Origin: Armatimonadota bacterium
GTDB lineage: Bacteria > Armatimonadota > Armatimonadia > Armatimonadales > Armatimonadaceae
Reading direction: 5' to 3'
Length of the DNA: 6,120 nt
Assembly: GCA_014380985.1 (NCBI GenBank)
Contig: JACMIU010000645.1
Location: 1-6,120, forward strand
The notes under the pieces: model-generated
Told to the model about the DNA's origin: nothing
The model's database searches: none
Seen by the model: only the letters and a program-made list of their open reading frames with translations
Position numbers and translations under genes: made by a program
Part shown: positions 1 through 5,810 of the stretch, one piece after another
Layout: every line of letters starts with the position of its first letter
How positions within the stretch are numbered: position 1 is the first letter of the stretch

Positions 1-927
1 ACCGTTCGTGAGAAGTGCCGCCAGCCGGTCGAAGCGGAAGAACGCGCCGGGTTCCCAATCGTGCCGCGTTTCGTCGGTCGAGGTTCGCACGATCCATGTC
101 GCGTAAGCCTCTGCTGTGATCGTGCCGCGTGTGCCGATAAAACGGTACTCACCATAGCCTGCGCCGGGTTCCGAGCACCACGAATCGGCGATGTAGCACG
201 TCACTTGGCGACGTTCTGTGTCGCCGGGCGTGAGCGTCAGAATCGCCGCGCCGTAGTCCTCGACAGGCAACGTTTCGTGGACACGGTTGGCTATGGTCGC
301 GCCCACGGTTTGCGTGATTTCGCCGCCAAGAGCGAACCGGGCAAGGTCAATGGCGTAGATCGCATGATCAATCCACGCGCCACCGGGAACCTGTTCGGGA
401 TCGAGCCACCACGAATCGCCGCCGCTTTTCTTGCCGCGCCACGGGGCGGGGAGTGAACCATGCCCGACCTGATGAAAGGCGATGATGTCGCCGACCGCGC
501 CGGATTCTATAATCTCGCGCAGAGTTTCGGCGCGGGGGTGTAACCGTTGCATCCCCTCGAACGAGCCGAAAAATCTGCCCGACTCTGCGGCGATCCTTAG
601 CACCTCCTGCGCCTCTGCTACCGTGCGGGCGAACGGCTTCACCGAAACGACGTGCTTACCCACAAATAAGGCGCGTTTAGAAAGTTCGACGGCGTCGCCG
701 GTGCGGGCGCAAACGCAAACGAGTTCCACACCCGGCGCGGCTAACGCTTCGCCCGCACTATCGGTTACGAGAACGCCGGGGTACTTCGCCGCGATTTCGG
801 CGCGTCGTCCCTTGTGCGCTTCATATACCGATATAAGCGGCGTGTCGGGCGACGCGGCGCAAATATCCAGCACACCGAACGCCGTGTACCAGTGATCGAG
901 TCCCAAAACCGCGACGCCGAACGCCAT
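1..927 (-). CDS. Gfo/Idh/MocA-family NAD(P)-dependent oxidoreductase, C-terminus cut by window edge
   Basis: The minus strand is open from the ATG at 927 to the window edge, giving 309 codons without a stop. The N-terminus (MAFGVAVLGLDHW) looks like a Rossmann beta-alpha turn but lacks a clean GxGxxG/A. The hallmark EKP is VKP (Lys97-Pro98), so the Lys is kept and the Glu lost. The central motif GGAWIDHAIYAIDLARF (182-198) matches the family's GG-x3-D-x-G-x-H-x2-D-x2-R pattern, with Asp187, Tyr191 in place of the usual His, Asp194 and Arg197. No signal peptide is seen, so it is probably cytosolic. The family oxidises or reduces sugars, inositols and related polyols; the substrate here cannot be named. 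The start is fixed because the preceding in-frame codon is the TAA of the upstream zinc-ribbon gene; a G-run (938-943) may serve as a weak ribosome site. It is the third gene of a cupin-FmdB-oxidoreductase operon. The family call is firm, the function open. Confidence 0.88.
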   Translation of the reverse strand, partial: MAFGVAVLGLDHWYTAFGVLDICAASPDTPLISVYEAHKGRRAEIAAKYPGVLVTDSAGEALAAPGVELVCVCARTGDAVELSKRALFVGKHVVSVKPFARTVAEAQEVLRIAAESGRFFGSFEGMQRLHPRAETLREIIESGAVGDIIAFHQVGHGSLPAPWRGKKSGGDSWWLDPEQVPGGAWIDHAIYAIDLARFALGGEITQTVGATIANRVHETLPVEDYGAAILTLTPGDTERRQVTCYIADSWCSEPGAGYGEYRFIGTRGTITAEAYATWIVRTSTDETRHDWEPGAFFRFDRLAALLTNG

Positions 928-1317
928 TTAGTCCGCGCCCCCCGCGTCCAAAACGCCGTCGTCCGCGCCCATCGGCAGAAACTTCGTTTCGCCGGAACCG
1001 CCCGCTTCTTCGTCCATCGCCTCCTCCATCATTTCCTCGAAGTCATCATCACCGCCGTCGCCCATGCTTCCCGCCATCTCCTTAACAAGCCGCTTAATCG
1101 CCTTCGGGTCGTCGGGGTTGATCGTGTCCGCAAGGTCGGTCAAATCGTCTAAGGCGTCGTCTTCGGAACGCAACCGCCGAAACCGGGAAACGAGTTTGGT
1201 CAGTTCGCCGCCGCCGCACCGCGGACAAACCGGGGGCGTGGCGTGCATCGAAACGCCAACCAGCGCGGAGAACTTCGGTAGTTTACACGTGCCGCAAGAG
1301 TATTCAAAAATAGGCAT
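928..1317 (-). CDS. FmdB-family zinc-ribbon protein with acidic tail
   Basis: This is a 129-residue protein that starts MPIFEYSCGTC, the typical N-terminus of FmdB/CxxC-CxxC regulatory-type proteins (usually MPIYEYxCxxC). Two Cys pairs, C8/C11 and C31/C34 (CPRC), can form one zinc ribbon in the first 40 residues. A basic stretch (KLVSRFRRLR, 41-50) follows. The rest is strongly acidic with Met-rich helix-like segments (about 80-105, DDDFEEMMEEAMDEE) and a Gly/Asp tail; a similar acidic Met/Glu segment is common in long members of the family. The family was named from a putative regulator of a formamidase operon, and its molecular role is largely unproven. The start ATG lies 4 nt after the cupin stop codon with no strong Shine-Dalgarno of its own, which suggests translational coupling. 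The stop TAA directly abuts the ATG of the next gene in the same frame. Confidence 0.85.
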   Translation of the reverse strand: MPIFEYSCGTCKLPKFSALVGVSMHATPPVCPRCGGGELTKLVSRFRRLRSEDDALDDLTDLADTINPDDPKAIKRLVKEMAGSMGDGGDDDFEEMMEEAMDEEAGGSGETKFLPMGADDGVLDAGGAD

Positions 1318-1321
1318 TCGG

Positions 1322-1708
1322 TTACTCGTTCACTATGTGAAAATCGGGATTGGTCGGGTCAACGTAAGCCGCTTGAAGCGTCAGCACCCGGCAACCGTTC
1401 ACGGACGAATGCGGTCCGTTGACAACGTTTGCCGCATGAGTGAAAAACGCGCCCCCTCCGTGCGAAATCCCGTCTTCGACGAAATCGCCGTCGAGAACGT
1501 AGTGTGCTTCGGCTCCTTCTTTGTGGAAGTGTGCTGGGATAGTTGCCCCCGCCTTTATGTGAATGATCGTAGTTACCAGTCCTTTACTCGCATCTAAATT
1601 GAGCAGTTGCGCGAAAACGCCGTTGGGGGTTGCGCCGGGTATCGGAAACGGAAGAGTGGGGGCGGTTTCAGATTCGATGATAATTTTATTGTCACGGTTC
1701 ACATCCAT
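1322..1708 (-). CDS. Small single-domain cupin protein
   Basis: This is a 128-residue protein with one conserved beta-barrel (cupin) domain. Cupin motif 1, G-x5-H-x-H-x3-E-x6-G, is matched exactly at residues 54-73 with His60, His62 and Glu66. Motif 2 is recognisable around 86-104 with His100 and Asn104 (H-x3-N). These three His and one Glu are the usual metal ligands, so a metal-binding cupin is likely. Candidate roles are a small dioxygenase, a sugar or polyol isomerase-like enzyme, or a sensor; none can be chosen from sequence. The ATG at 1708 is preferred over an in-frame ATG at 1837 because an AGAGG (1717-1721, minus strand) sits 8 nt upstream, a good promoter lies just beyond, and the extra N-terminal residues do not look like a cupin. 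There is no signal peptide. It is the first gene of the leftward operon and diverges from the GFOR-like gene. Confidence 0.87.
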   Translation of the reverse strand: MDVNRDNKIIIESETAPTLPFPIPGATPNGVFAQLLNLDASKGLVTTIIHIKAGATIPAHFHKEGAEAHYVLDGDFVEDGISHGGGAFFTHAANVVNGPHSSVNGCRVLTLQAAYVDPTNPDFHIVNE

Positions 1709-1746
1709 TATGCTTGCCTCTTTCCTCGTAAGAGTATTGCGATTCC

Positions 1747-1755
1747 ATTGTAGCA
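1747..1755 (-). promoter_or_regulatory. Extended -10 promoter element for the cupin operon
   Basis: On the minus strand the sequence reads TGCTACAAT. TACAAT (1747-1752) differs from the sigma-70 consensus TATAAT at one base, and the TG one base upstream makes an extended -10. The -35 region, around 1770-1776 (ATTACT/TTACTC), is a poor match, which is common for extended -10 promoters. The predicted transcription start is near 1740, giving a leader of about 30 nt that includes the Shine-Dalgarno at 1717-1721. The spacing fits the chosen cupin start. This is a motif-based prediction only. Confidence 0.6.
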
Positions 1756-1792
1756 TATTTTTGAGACGGAGTAATAAGCTCGCACATTCTCC

Positions 1793-1821
1793 GGTTTGCC
1801 CGCCGCGTAACCGGGTAAACC
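1793..1821. promoter_or_regulatory. Imperfect 29-bp dyad, candidate operator in the divergent promoter region
   Basis: GGTTTGCCCG (1793-1802) and CGGGTAAACC (1812-1821) are inverted repeats with 9 of 10 positions Watson-Crick paired and one G-T, separated by 9 nt. The arm centres are 19 bp apart, close to two helical turns, as expected for a dimeric repressor or activator. It lies upstream of the cupin -10 and 36 bp before the start codon of the GFOR-like gene, just ahead of an AT-rich TATTAT (1829-1834) that could be that gene's -10. It could therefore control one or both transcription units. It lacks a T-run, so a terminator is unlikely. The regulator is not encoded in this window. Confidence 0.4.
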
Positions 1822-1857
1822 AAAGCGTTATTATCACCGTTTAGAAAGTTAGTCTTC

Positions 1858-3048
1858 ATGAATCCAGAGTCAATCAATCGCCGTCAACTATTCGTTGCCG
1901 CCGGAACGCTTGCTGCTACTTCCGCACTTTCCGCGAACGCCCAGACGCCCGCGCCCACACAACCCCGCGCCGCGCCAAAGCCCGATGAGGGCAAACCGCT
2001 TGCCCCGAAAGATCGCGTCGGCATTGCCATCGTCGGAATCGGGGCGTATGCGAGCCAACAGATTATCCCGTCGTTCGCCGAAACCAAGTATTGCCGATTA
2101 GCCGGGTTTGTCACCGGCGACGCGGCGAAGGGGCGCGATTTCGCCAACCGCTTCGGCGTAGCGGAAGCCAACGTTTTCGGCTACGACCAGATGGCAGAGC
2201 TTGCTAACCGTCCCGATATTGACGCCGTGTATATCATCACGCCGAACGGCTTGCACCGCGAGCATACCGAGGCGGCGGCGAAAGCCGGAAAACACGTGCT
2301 GTGCGAAAAGCCGATAGCGACAAGCCCCCAAGATGCCGAGGCGATGATCAAAGCCTGCGCCGATGCCAAACGGTTGCTGATGATGGGCTACCGGTGTCAG
2401 TACGAGCCATACAATTTGCGGGCGATTGAAATCTGCCGGAGCGGGCGATTGGGGCGTCTCGTTTCGATGACTTCCGAGCATAGCCGCACCGCCGACCCGT
2501 CCGACCCGCGTGACACGTGGCGATTGAATAAAAAATTAGCCGGGGGCGGTTCGCTCCCCGACATCGGCATCTACTCGCTGAACGCCATGCGCTATTTGAC
2601 GGGGGAGGAGCCGACCGAAATACAAGCGAGCATTTCCTCCCCGCCCGGCGACCCGCGTTTCAAAGAGGTCGAAGCCACGGTGCATTTCACGCTCCGGTTC
2701 CCATCCGGCGTTCTGGCAAATTGCCAATCATCGTATGACACCGCCGATGTCAAGCGCGGGCAGGTGTTCGGCACGGACGCGATTCTAACGCTCGACCCAC
2801 TCTCGGACTACTACCGACACAACCTGTCCGTATCGAGCAAGCCGAAGGGAAGCGAAACGCCGGTAGAGGAGAAAATCCTGATACCGGAAAAGAACCAGTT
2901 CGCGCTTCAGTTAGACCATTTCGCGCAGTGCGTTCGCACCGGTCAAACGCCGCGCTCACCGGGCGAAGAGGGCTTGCGCGACGTGCGCTATATCGAGGGG
3001 ATTTACCGGGCGGCGCGGGAAGGAAAGCCGGTCAAGGTGAACGGCTAA
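1858..3048 (+). CDS. Tat-exported glucose-fructose oxidoreductase (GFOR)-like Gfo/Idh/MocA protein
   Basis: This is a 396-residue protein. The N-terminus has a twin-arginine signal (INRRQLF, Arg8-Arg9), a hydrophobic stretch (11-26) and an ANA-Q cleavage site after residue 28, followed by a Pro/Ala-rich linker (29-50). The Rossmann fold begins VGIAIVGIGAYA (54-65, GxGxxA). EKP is intact (150-152). YRCQYEPYN (178-186) and GGGSLPDIGIYSLNAMRY (229-246) are typical of the GFOR branch, where Asp235 and Tyr239 replace the more common Asp/His pair and act with Lys151. GFOR enzymes keep NADP(H) tightly bound and couple oxidation of one sugar to reduction of another in the periplasm; Tat export lets them leave with cofactor already bound. 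Substrate is not inferable here. The ATG is the only start that gives the full Tat signal; no strong Shine-Dalgarno is visible. It is a single gene divergent from the cupin operon and convergent with msrA. Confidence 0.9.
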   Translation: MNPESINRRQLFVAAGTLAATSALSANAQTPAPTQPRAAPKPDEGKPLAPKDRVGIAIVGIGAYASQQIIPSFAETKYCRLAGFVTGDAAKGRDFANRFGVAEANVFGYDQMAELANRPDIDAVYIITPNGLHREHTEAAAKAGKHVLCEKPIATSPQDAEAMIKACADAKRLLMMGYRCQYEPYNLRAIEICRSGRLGRLVSMTSEHSRTADPSDPRDTWRLNKKLAGGGSLPDIGIYSLNAMRYLTGEEPTEIQASISSPPGDPRFKEVEATVHFTLRFPSGVLANCQSSYDTADVKRGQVFGTDAILTLDPLSDYYRHNLSVSSKPKGSETPVEEKILIPEKNQFALQLDHFAQCVRTGQTPRSPGEEGLRDVRYIEGIYRAAREGKPVKVNG

Positions 3049-3057
3049 AGCGCAAAA

Positions 3058-3086
3058 CGGGCGGGAAACGATACGTTTCCCACCCG
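3058..3086. terminator. Bidirectional intrinsic terminator between the GFOR-like gene and msrA
   Basis: A 13-bp stem (3058-3070 with 3074-3086) has one internal C-A mismatch (3062/3082) and a 3-nt loop. On the minus strand the hairpin is followed at once by TTTT and shortly by TTT, a good intrinsic terminator for msrA. On the plus strand TTTT follows 5 nt after the stem (3092-3095), a weaker one for the GFOR-like gene. Its place in the 55-bp gap between two convergent stop codons supports the call. Confidence 0.82.
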
Positions 3087-3103
3087 CGTAATTTTCGTTC
3101 CGG

Positions 3104-3580
3104 TTATACGTGGCAACTCGCCAAACCGCGTTTCTCCAGATACCGCTGGTGATATTCCTCGCCCTTGTAAAAAGTTTGCGCCGGTTCTACCACCGTGACA
3201 ATCGGCTTCGCAAACCGTTTCGCGGCGGTCAGTTCGGCGATTTTCGCCTTTGCTTTGGTTTCCTGCTCCGCACCATACGTGAAGATTGCCGAGCGGTACT
3301 GTGTGCCGTGATCGGGACCTTGATAGTTCAACTGCGTCGGGTTATGGTTCTCGAAAAATACGTCCAATAGTTGACTGTACGTCACTTTTTCGGGATCGTA
3401 TTCGACATAAACGACTTCAGCGTGATTGGTATCGCCGTTGCAGACTTCGCGGTAGGTCGGGTTTTGCGTATGCCCGCCGGAATAACCGACTAACGCCTCG
3501 GTCACACCCGGCACGTTGCGAAAAGTAATCTCAACGCCCCAAAAACAGCCCGCACCGAACATAGCGGTTTGTGTACTCAT
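3104..3580 (-). CDS. msrA: Peptide-methionine (S)-S-oxide reductase MsrA
   Basis: This 158-residue protein reduces methionine-S-sulfoxide in proteins and free form, using thioredoxin, to repair oxidative damage. The catalytic GCFWG motif is at 11-15 with nucleophile Cys12. Also present are the YREVCNGDTNHAE segment (43-55, with Cys47 and Glu55) and DHGTQYRSAIF (90-100), which carries the conserved Asp and Tyr of the sulfoxide pocket. Cys156 in the C-terminal SCHV is the probable resolving cysteine. No signal peptide is seen, so it is cytosolic. No MsrB domain is fused and no msrB lies in the window. The ATG at 3580 is chosen because an AGGAGG lies upstream and the catalytic Cys then falls at the family's usual short distance from the N-terminus; an in-frame ATG at 3754 would run deep into the opposite-strand glmM. 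It ends at the shared hairpin terminator. Confidence 0.96.
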   Translation of the reverse strand: MSTQTAMFGAGCFWGVEITFRNVPGVTEALVGYSGGHTQNPTYREVCNGDTNHAEVVYVEYDPEKVTYSQLLDVFFENHNPTQLNYQGPDHGTQYRSAIFTYGAEQETKAKAKIAELTAAKRFAKPIVTVVEPAQTFYKGEEYHQRYLEKRGLASCHV

Positions 3581-3590
3581 AAATTGGTTT

Positions 3591-3598
3591 CTCCTCCT
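3591..3598 (-). promoter_or_regulatory. Shine-Dalgarno site of msrA
   Basis: The minus strand reads AGGAGGAG here. AGGAGG ends 12 nt and the alternative GAGGAG 10 nt before the ATG at 3580. It is the strongest ribosome site in the window and decides the msrA start. I see no convincing -35/-10 pair for msrA or glmM in the 72-bp divergent gap. Confidence 0.8.
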
Positions 3599-3652
3599 CT
3601 TAATACAAATCAGGCAGGAAATCGGTTCCCATCCGGTGAAAAGTACTCCGAT

Positions 3653-5002
3653 ATGTCCACTCGAAACCATTTTGGCACCGACGGCGTTCGCGGCGTGGCG
3701 AACACCGAACTTTCCCCCGAACTCGCTATGGCTCTCGGCGCGGCGGCGGCGCACGTGCTACGCGAAAACAACACAAACGCCCGCGAAATCGTGGTCGGGC
3801 GCGACCCGCGTTTGTCCGGCGACTTGCTGGAAGCGGCACTGATTGCCGGTATCTGCTCGCAGGGTGTGAACGTGCTTTCGGTCGGCGTGTTGCCGACTCC
3901 CGGCGTGGCGTTCGTGACGCAAGCGCGGGGCGCGGCAGCGGGGGTGGTAATCTCGGCGTCGCACAACCCGATGGCGGACAACGGCATCAAGTTTTTCGGA
4001 GGCAACGGCAAAAAGTTAGCCGACACTACCGAGGCGCGAATCGAGGCACTGCTCGGCGAGTGGCACGAATGGACGCGACCGACAGGCGCAGATGTCGGCG
4101 CGGTGACGCGGTCGGCAAAGCCCGTCGCCGATTACGTTGCACACCTGCAAAGCACCTGCCCGGTGCGTCTGGACGGCATGAAACTGGTGATAGACGGCGC
4201 GAACGGCGCAGCGTCTTTTTTAGCGGCGCAGGTATTCGGCGGACTCGGCGCGAGCGTGGAAACGATTTTCTGCGACCCCGACGGCTCGAACATCAACGAT
4301 AACTGTGGTTCGCTTCATCCCGAAGCCATGCTCGCCCGCGTCAGGGAAACCGGTGCGGATGTCGGGCTTGCCCTCGATGGCGACGCCGACCGCGTGATTT
4401 TGTGCGACGACACCGGCGCGATTTTCGATGGCGACCGGGTTTTGTGCCTCCTCGGAACGTTCCTCCACGAACGCGGCGAACTTGCCAATAATGTCGTCAT
4501 TGGCACAATCATGTCCAACATGGGATTGGGAATCGCGCTTGAAAAGTGTGGGGTTCGGTTTGTCGCCGCGCCGGTCGGCGACCGTTACGTCGCCGAAGCA
4601 ATGGAAAAAGAAGGCGCGATTTTGGGCGGCGAGAAGTCGGGGCATTTCCTGATGCCGCGCCTGTCGCCGACCGGGGACGGAATGCTTTCCGCTTTGCAGG
4701 TCTTGGCGGCGTGCGCGGTATCGGGGCGCACACTTTCCGATTGGGCGGGCGACATGACCGAGTACCCGCAAAAACTGGTCAGCATCCCGGTTCGCACCAA
4801 GAACGGTTGGGCAGATGTTCCCGAAATCGCGGCGGCAATCGCGGCAGGCGAATCGAAACTCGCTGGTGTCGGACGACTAAACGTGCGCCCGTCGGGAACG
4901 GAAAAGCGCATCCGAGTCATGGCGGAAGGACCCGATGCCGTGGTTGTGGATTCAGTGGTAGAATCGGTATCGGATGCCATCAGGCAGACACTCGGAGAAT
5001 GA
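3653..5002 (+). CDS. glmM: Phosphoglucosamine mutase GlmM
   Basis: This 449-residue protein has the usual GlmM length. It converts glucosamine-6-phosphate to glucosamine-1-phosphate, the step before GlmU on the way to UDP-GlcNAc for peptidoglycan, in the cytosol. All four alpha-D-phosphohexomutase signatures are present: the N-terminal FGTDGVRG (7-14); the phosphoserine loop ISASHNP (100-106, catalytic Ser103); the metal site DGDADR (242-247, Asp242/244/246); and the sugar-binding loop GGEKSGH (325-331). The C-terminal phosphate loop RPSGTE (412-417) follows. The next residue is Lys where Pro is usual (RPSGTEP), a small oddity. The start at 3653 gives the family N-terminus; an upstream in-frame ATG at 3569 would overlap the msrA start and add a non-family extension. 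There is no strong Shine-Dalgarno. GlmM is activated by Ser phosphorylation. GlmS and GlmU are not adjacent here. Confidence 0.96.
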   Translation: MSTRNHFGTDGVRGVANTELSPELAMALGAAAAHVLRENNTNAREIVVGRDPRLSGDLLEAALIAGICSQGVNVLSVGVLPTPGVAFVTQARGAAAGVVISASHNPMADNGIKFFGGNGKKLADTTEARIEALLGEWHEWTRPTGADVGAVTRSAKPVADYVAHLQSTCPVRLDGMKLVIDGANGAASFLAAQVFGGLGASVETIFCDPDGSNINDNCGSLHPEAMLARVRETGADVGLALDGDADRVILCDDTGAIFDGDRVLCLLGTFLHERGELANNVVIGTIMSNMGLGIALEKCGVRFVAAPVGDRYVAEAMEKEGAILGGEKSGHFLMPRLSPTGDGMLSALQVLAACAVSGRTLSDWAGDMTEYPQKLVSIPVRTKNGWADVPEIAAAIAAGESKLAGVGRLNVRPSGTEKRIRVMAEGPDAVVVDSVVESVSDAIRQTLGE

Positions 5003-5039
5003 GTGCCATCCCGCGTCAAAATCAAGGCGTAGGGCGGAA

Positions 5040-5045
5040 AGAGGA
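5040..5045 (+). promoter_or_regulatory. Shine-Dalgarno site selecting the start of the first stalk-domain gene
   Basis: AGAGGA ends 7 nt before the ATG at 5053. This favours 5053 over an in-frame ATG at 4999 that overlaps the glmM stop (ATGA). Confidence 0.6.
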
Positions 5046-5052
5046 ACGGAAA

Positions 5053-5790
5053 ATGCAAGCAATTAGTAATCGTTTGATGGTCGGCGGTTTCTTCTGTGCG
5101 GCTCTGGCGGGGCTTGTCGCGGGTGTCGCCCTTGCCCGCGCCCCCATAATGCTCGTTATCAACGGCGGAACACCGGTTTCAACAAGCACAACAAGCATAA
5201 AAGGGGTGACTTATGTGCCGGTGAAAGATGTCGCTAAAGCCTTAAATATGACGGCGGTAGTCAGCAACGGCAAGATTAACATTTCTCCGGCGGGCGGCGC
5301 GAATCAGTCCGCGAACAAAAACGTTGGCAAAATCGGTGAGGAAATCTTCACCGGTAAATATCGCTTCATGGTGAACAGTGTCCAAGAAGCGCAAACCTAC
5401 GACATGAAGTATGCCAACTCCCGCATTTTCACCAAAAATATCAAAGCCGGGGAAGGTGAAAAACTAATCATCGTAGACTGCCGCTTGAAAAACGGGACCG
5501 CGAAGCAAGACGAGTTTGTAGTTTCCGGCACGGGTGATTATGCCGGTATCACCTCGCTCGCCGATACCGATGAAGGCTCGCACACCACGGATATTATGGA
5601 CGTTTCGCCCGACGAGGGCGCACCCTACGGCGCGAAATTGTTACCCGGCGCGGCACTGCGCTTCGCTATGGTCTTCAAGGTCAACAAAAGCATTCAGCCA
5701 AAAGATTTGGTGTTCAGCATTGTGCGCTACGACGACCGTAGCGACGCCGACACGAAGCGTACTGATGTGCGGATTCATCTCACGCCGTAG
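5053..5790 (+). CDS. Exported stalk-domain protein with DUF4352-like C-terminal half
   Basis: This is a 245-residue protein. Residues 1-28 form a signal peptide or membrane anchor: a short basic start, a hydrophobic GGFFCAALAGLVAGVALA and a possible cut after ALA (26-28). Cys15 is not in a lipobox. Residues 32-78 match the short 'stalk' domain first named from the copper amine oxidase N-terminus: LVINGG, then GVTYVPVKDVAKALN and a SNGKINISP strand. A linker (79-92) leads to a beta-rich region (93-245) starting VGKIGEEIFTGKYRF, with LIIVDCRLKNGT and LLPGAALRFAMVFKV, which resembles DUF4352 immunoglobulin-like domains. No catalytic residues are evident; a cell-surface or periplasmic binding or structural role is an inference. 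It lies 50 nt after glmM, so co-transcription is possible. An alternative in-frame start at 4999 would add 18 residues. The exported-protein call is firm, the function unknown. Confidence 0.85.
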   Translation: MQAISNRLMVGGFFCAALAGLVAGVALARAPIMLVINGGTPVSTSTTSIKGVTYVPVKDVAKALNMTAVVSNGKINISPAGGANQSANKNVGKIGEEIFTGKYRFMVNSVQEAQTYDMKYANSRIFTKNIKAGEGEKLIIVDCRLKNGTAKQDEFVVSGTGDYAGITSLADTDEGSHTTDIMDVSPDEGAPYGAKLLPGAALRFAMVFKVNKSIQPKDLVFSIVRYDDRSDADTKRTDVRIHLTP

Positions 5791-5810
5791 TCCCGCGTGA
5801 GTCTTTGTCT

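Noticed and set aside
61..895. Plus-strand open frames (61-456 and 482-895) in the left part
   Set aside because: They lie antisense to the oxidoreductase, whose minus-strand frame is open for the whole 309 codons and carries family motifs.
1064..1597. 177-codon plus-strand open frame across the FmdB and cupin genes
   Set aside because: It is antisense to two genes with clear family motifs and has no supporting ribosome site or motif.
1829..1834. TATTAT as the -10 box of the GFOR-like gene
   Set aside because: No acceptable -35 hexamer lies 16-18 bp upstream, so it is mentioned only as a possibility and not called as a feature.
3581..3754. Longer msrA starting at 3754
   Set aside because: It would overlap the 5' end of glmM on the other strand; the ATG at 3580 has a strong Shine-Dalgarno and gives the standard MsrA N-terminus.
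4220..4771. 183-codon minus-strand open frame inside glmM
   Set aside because: It is antisense to a fully conserved glmM; its Arg-rich composition reflects GC-rich complementary codons and shows no recognisable motif.
4585..5058. 157-codon minus-strand open frame over the glmM 3' end
   Set aside because: It is antisense to glmM and the start of the next gene, with low-complexity Ser/Thr/Pro content and no family features.
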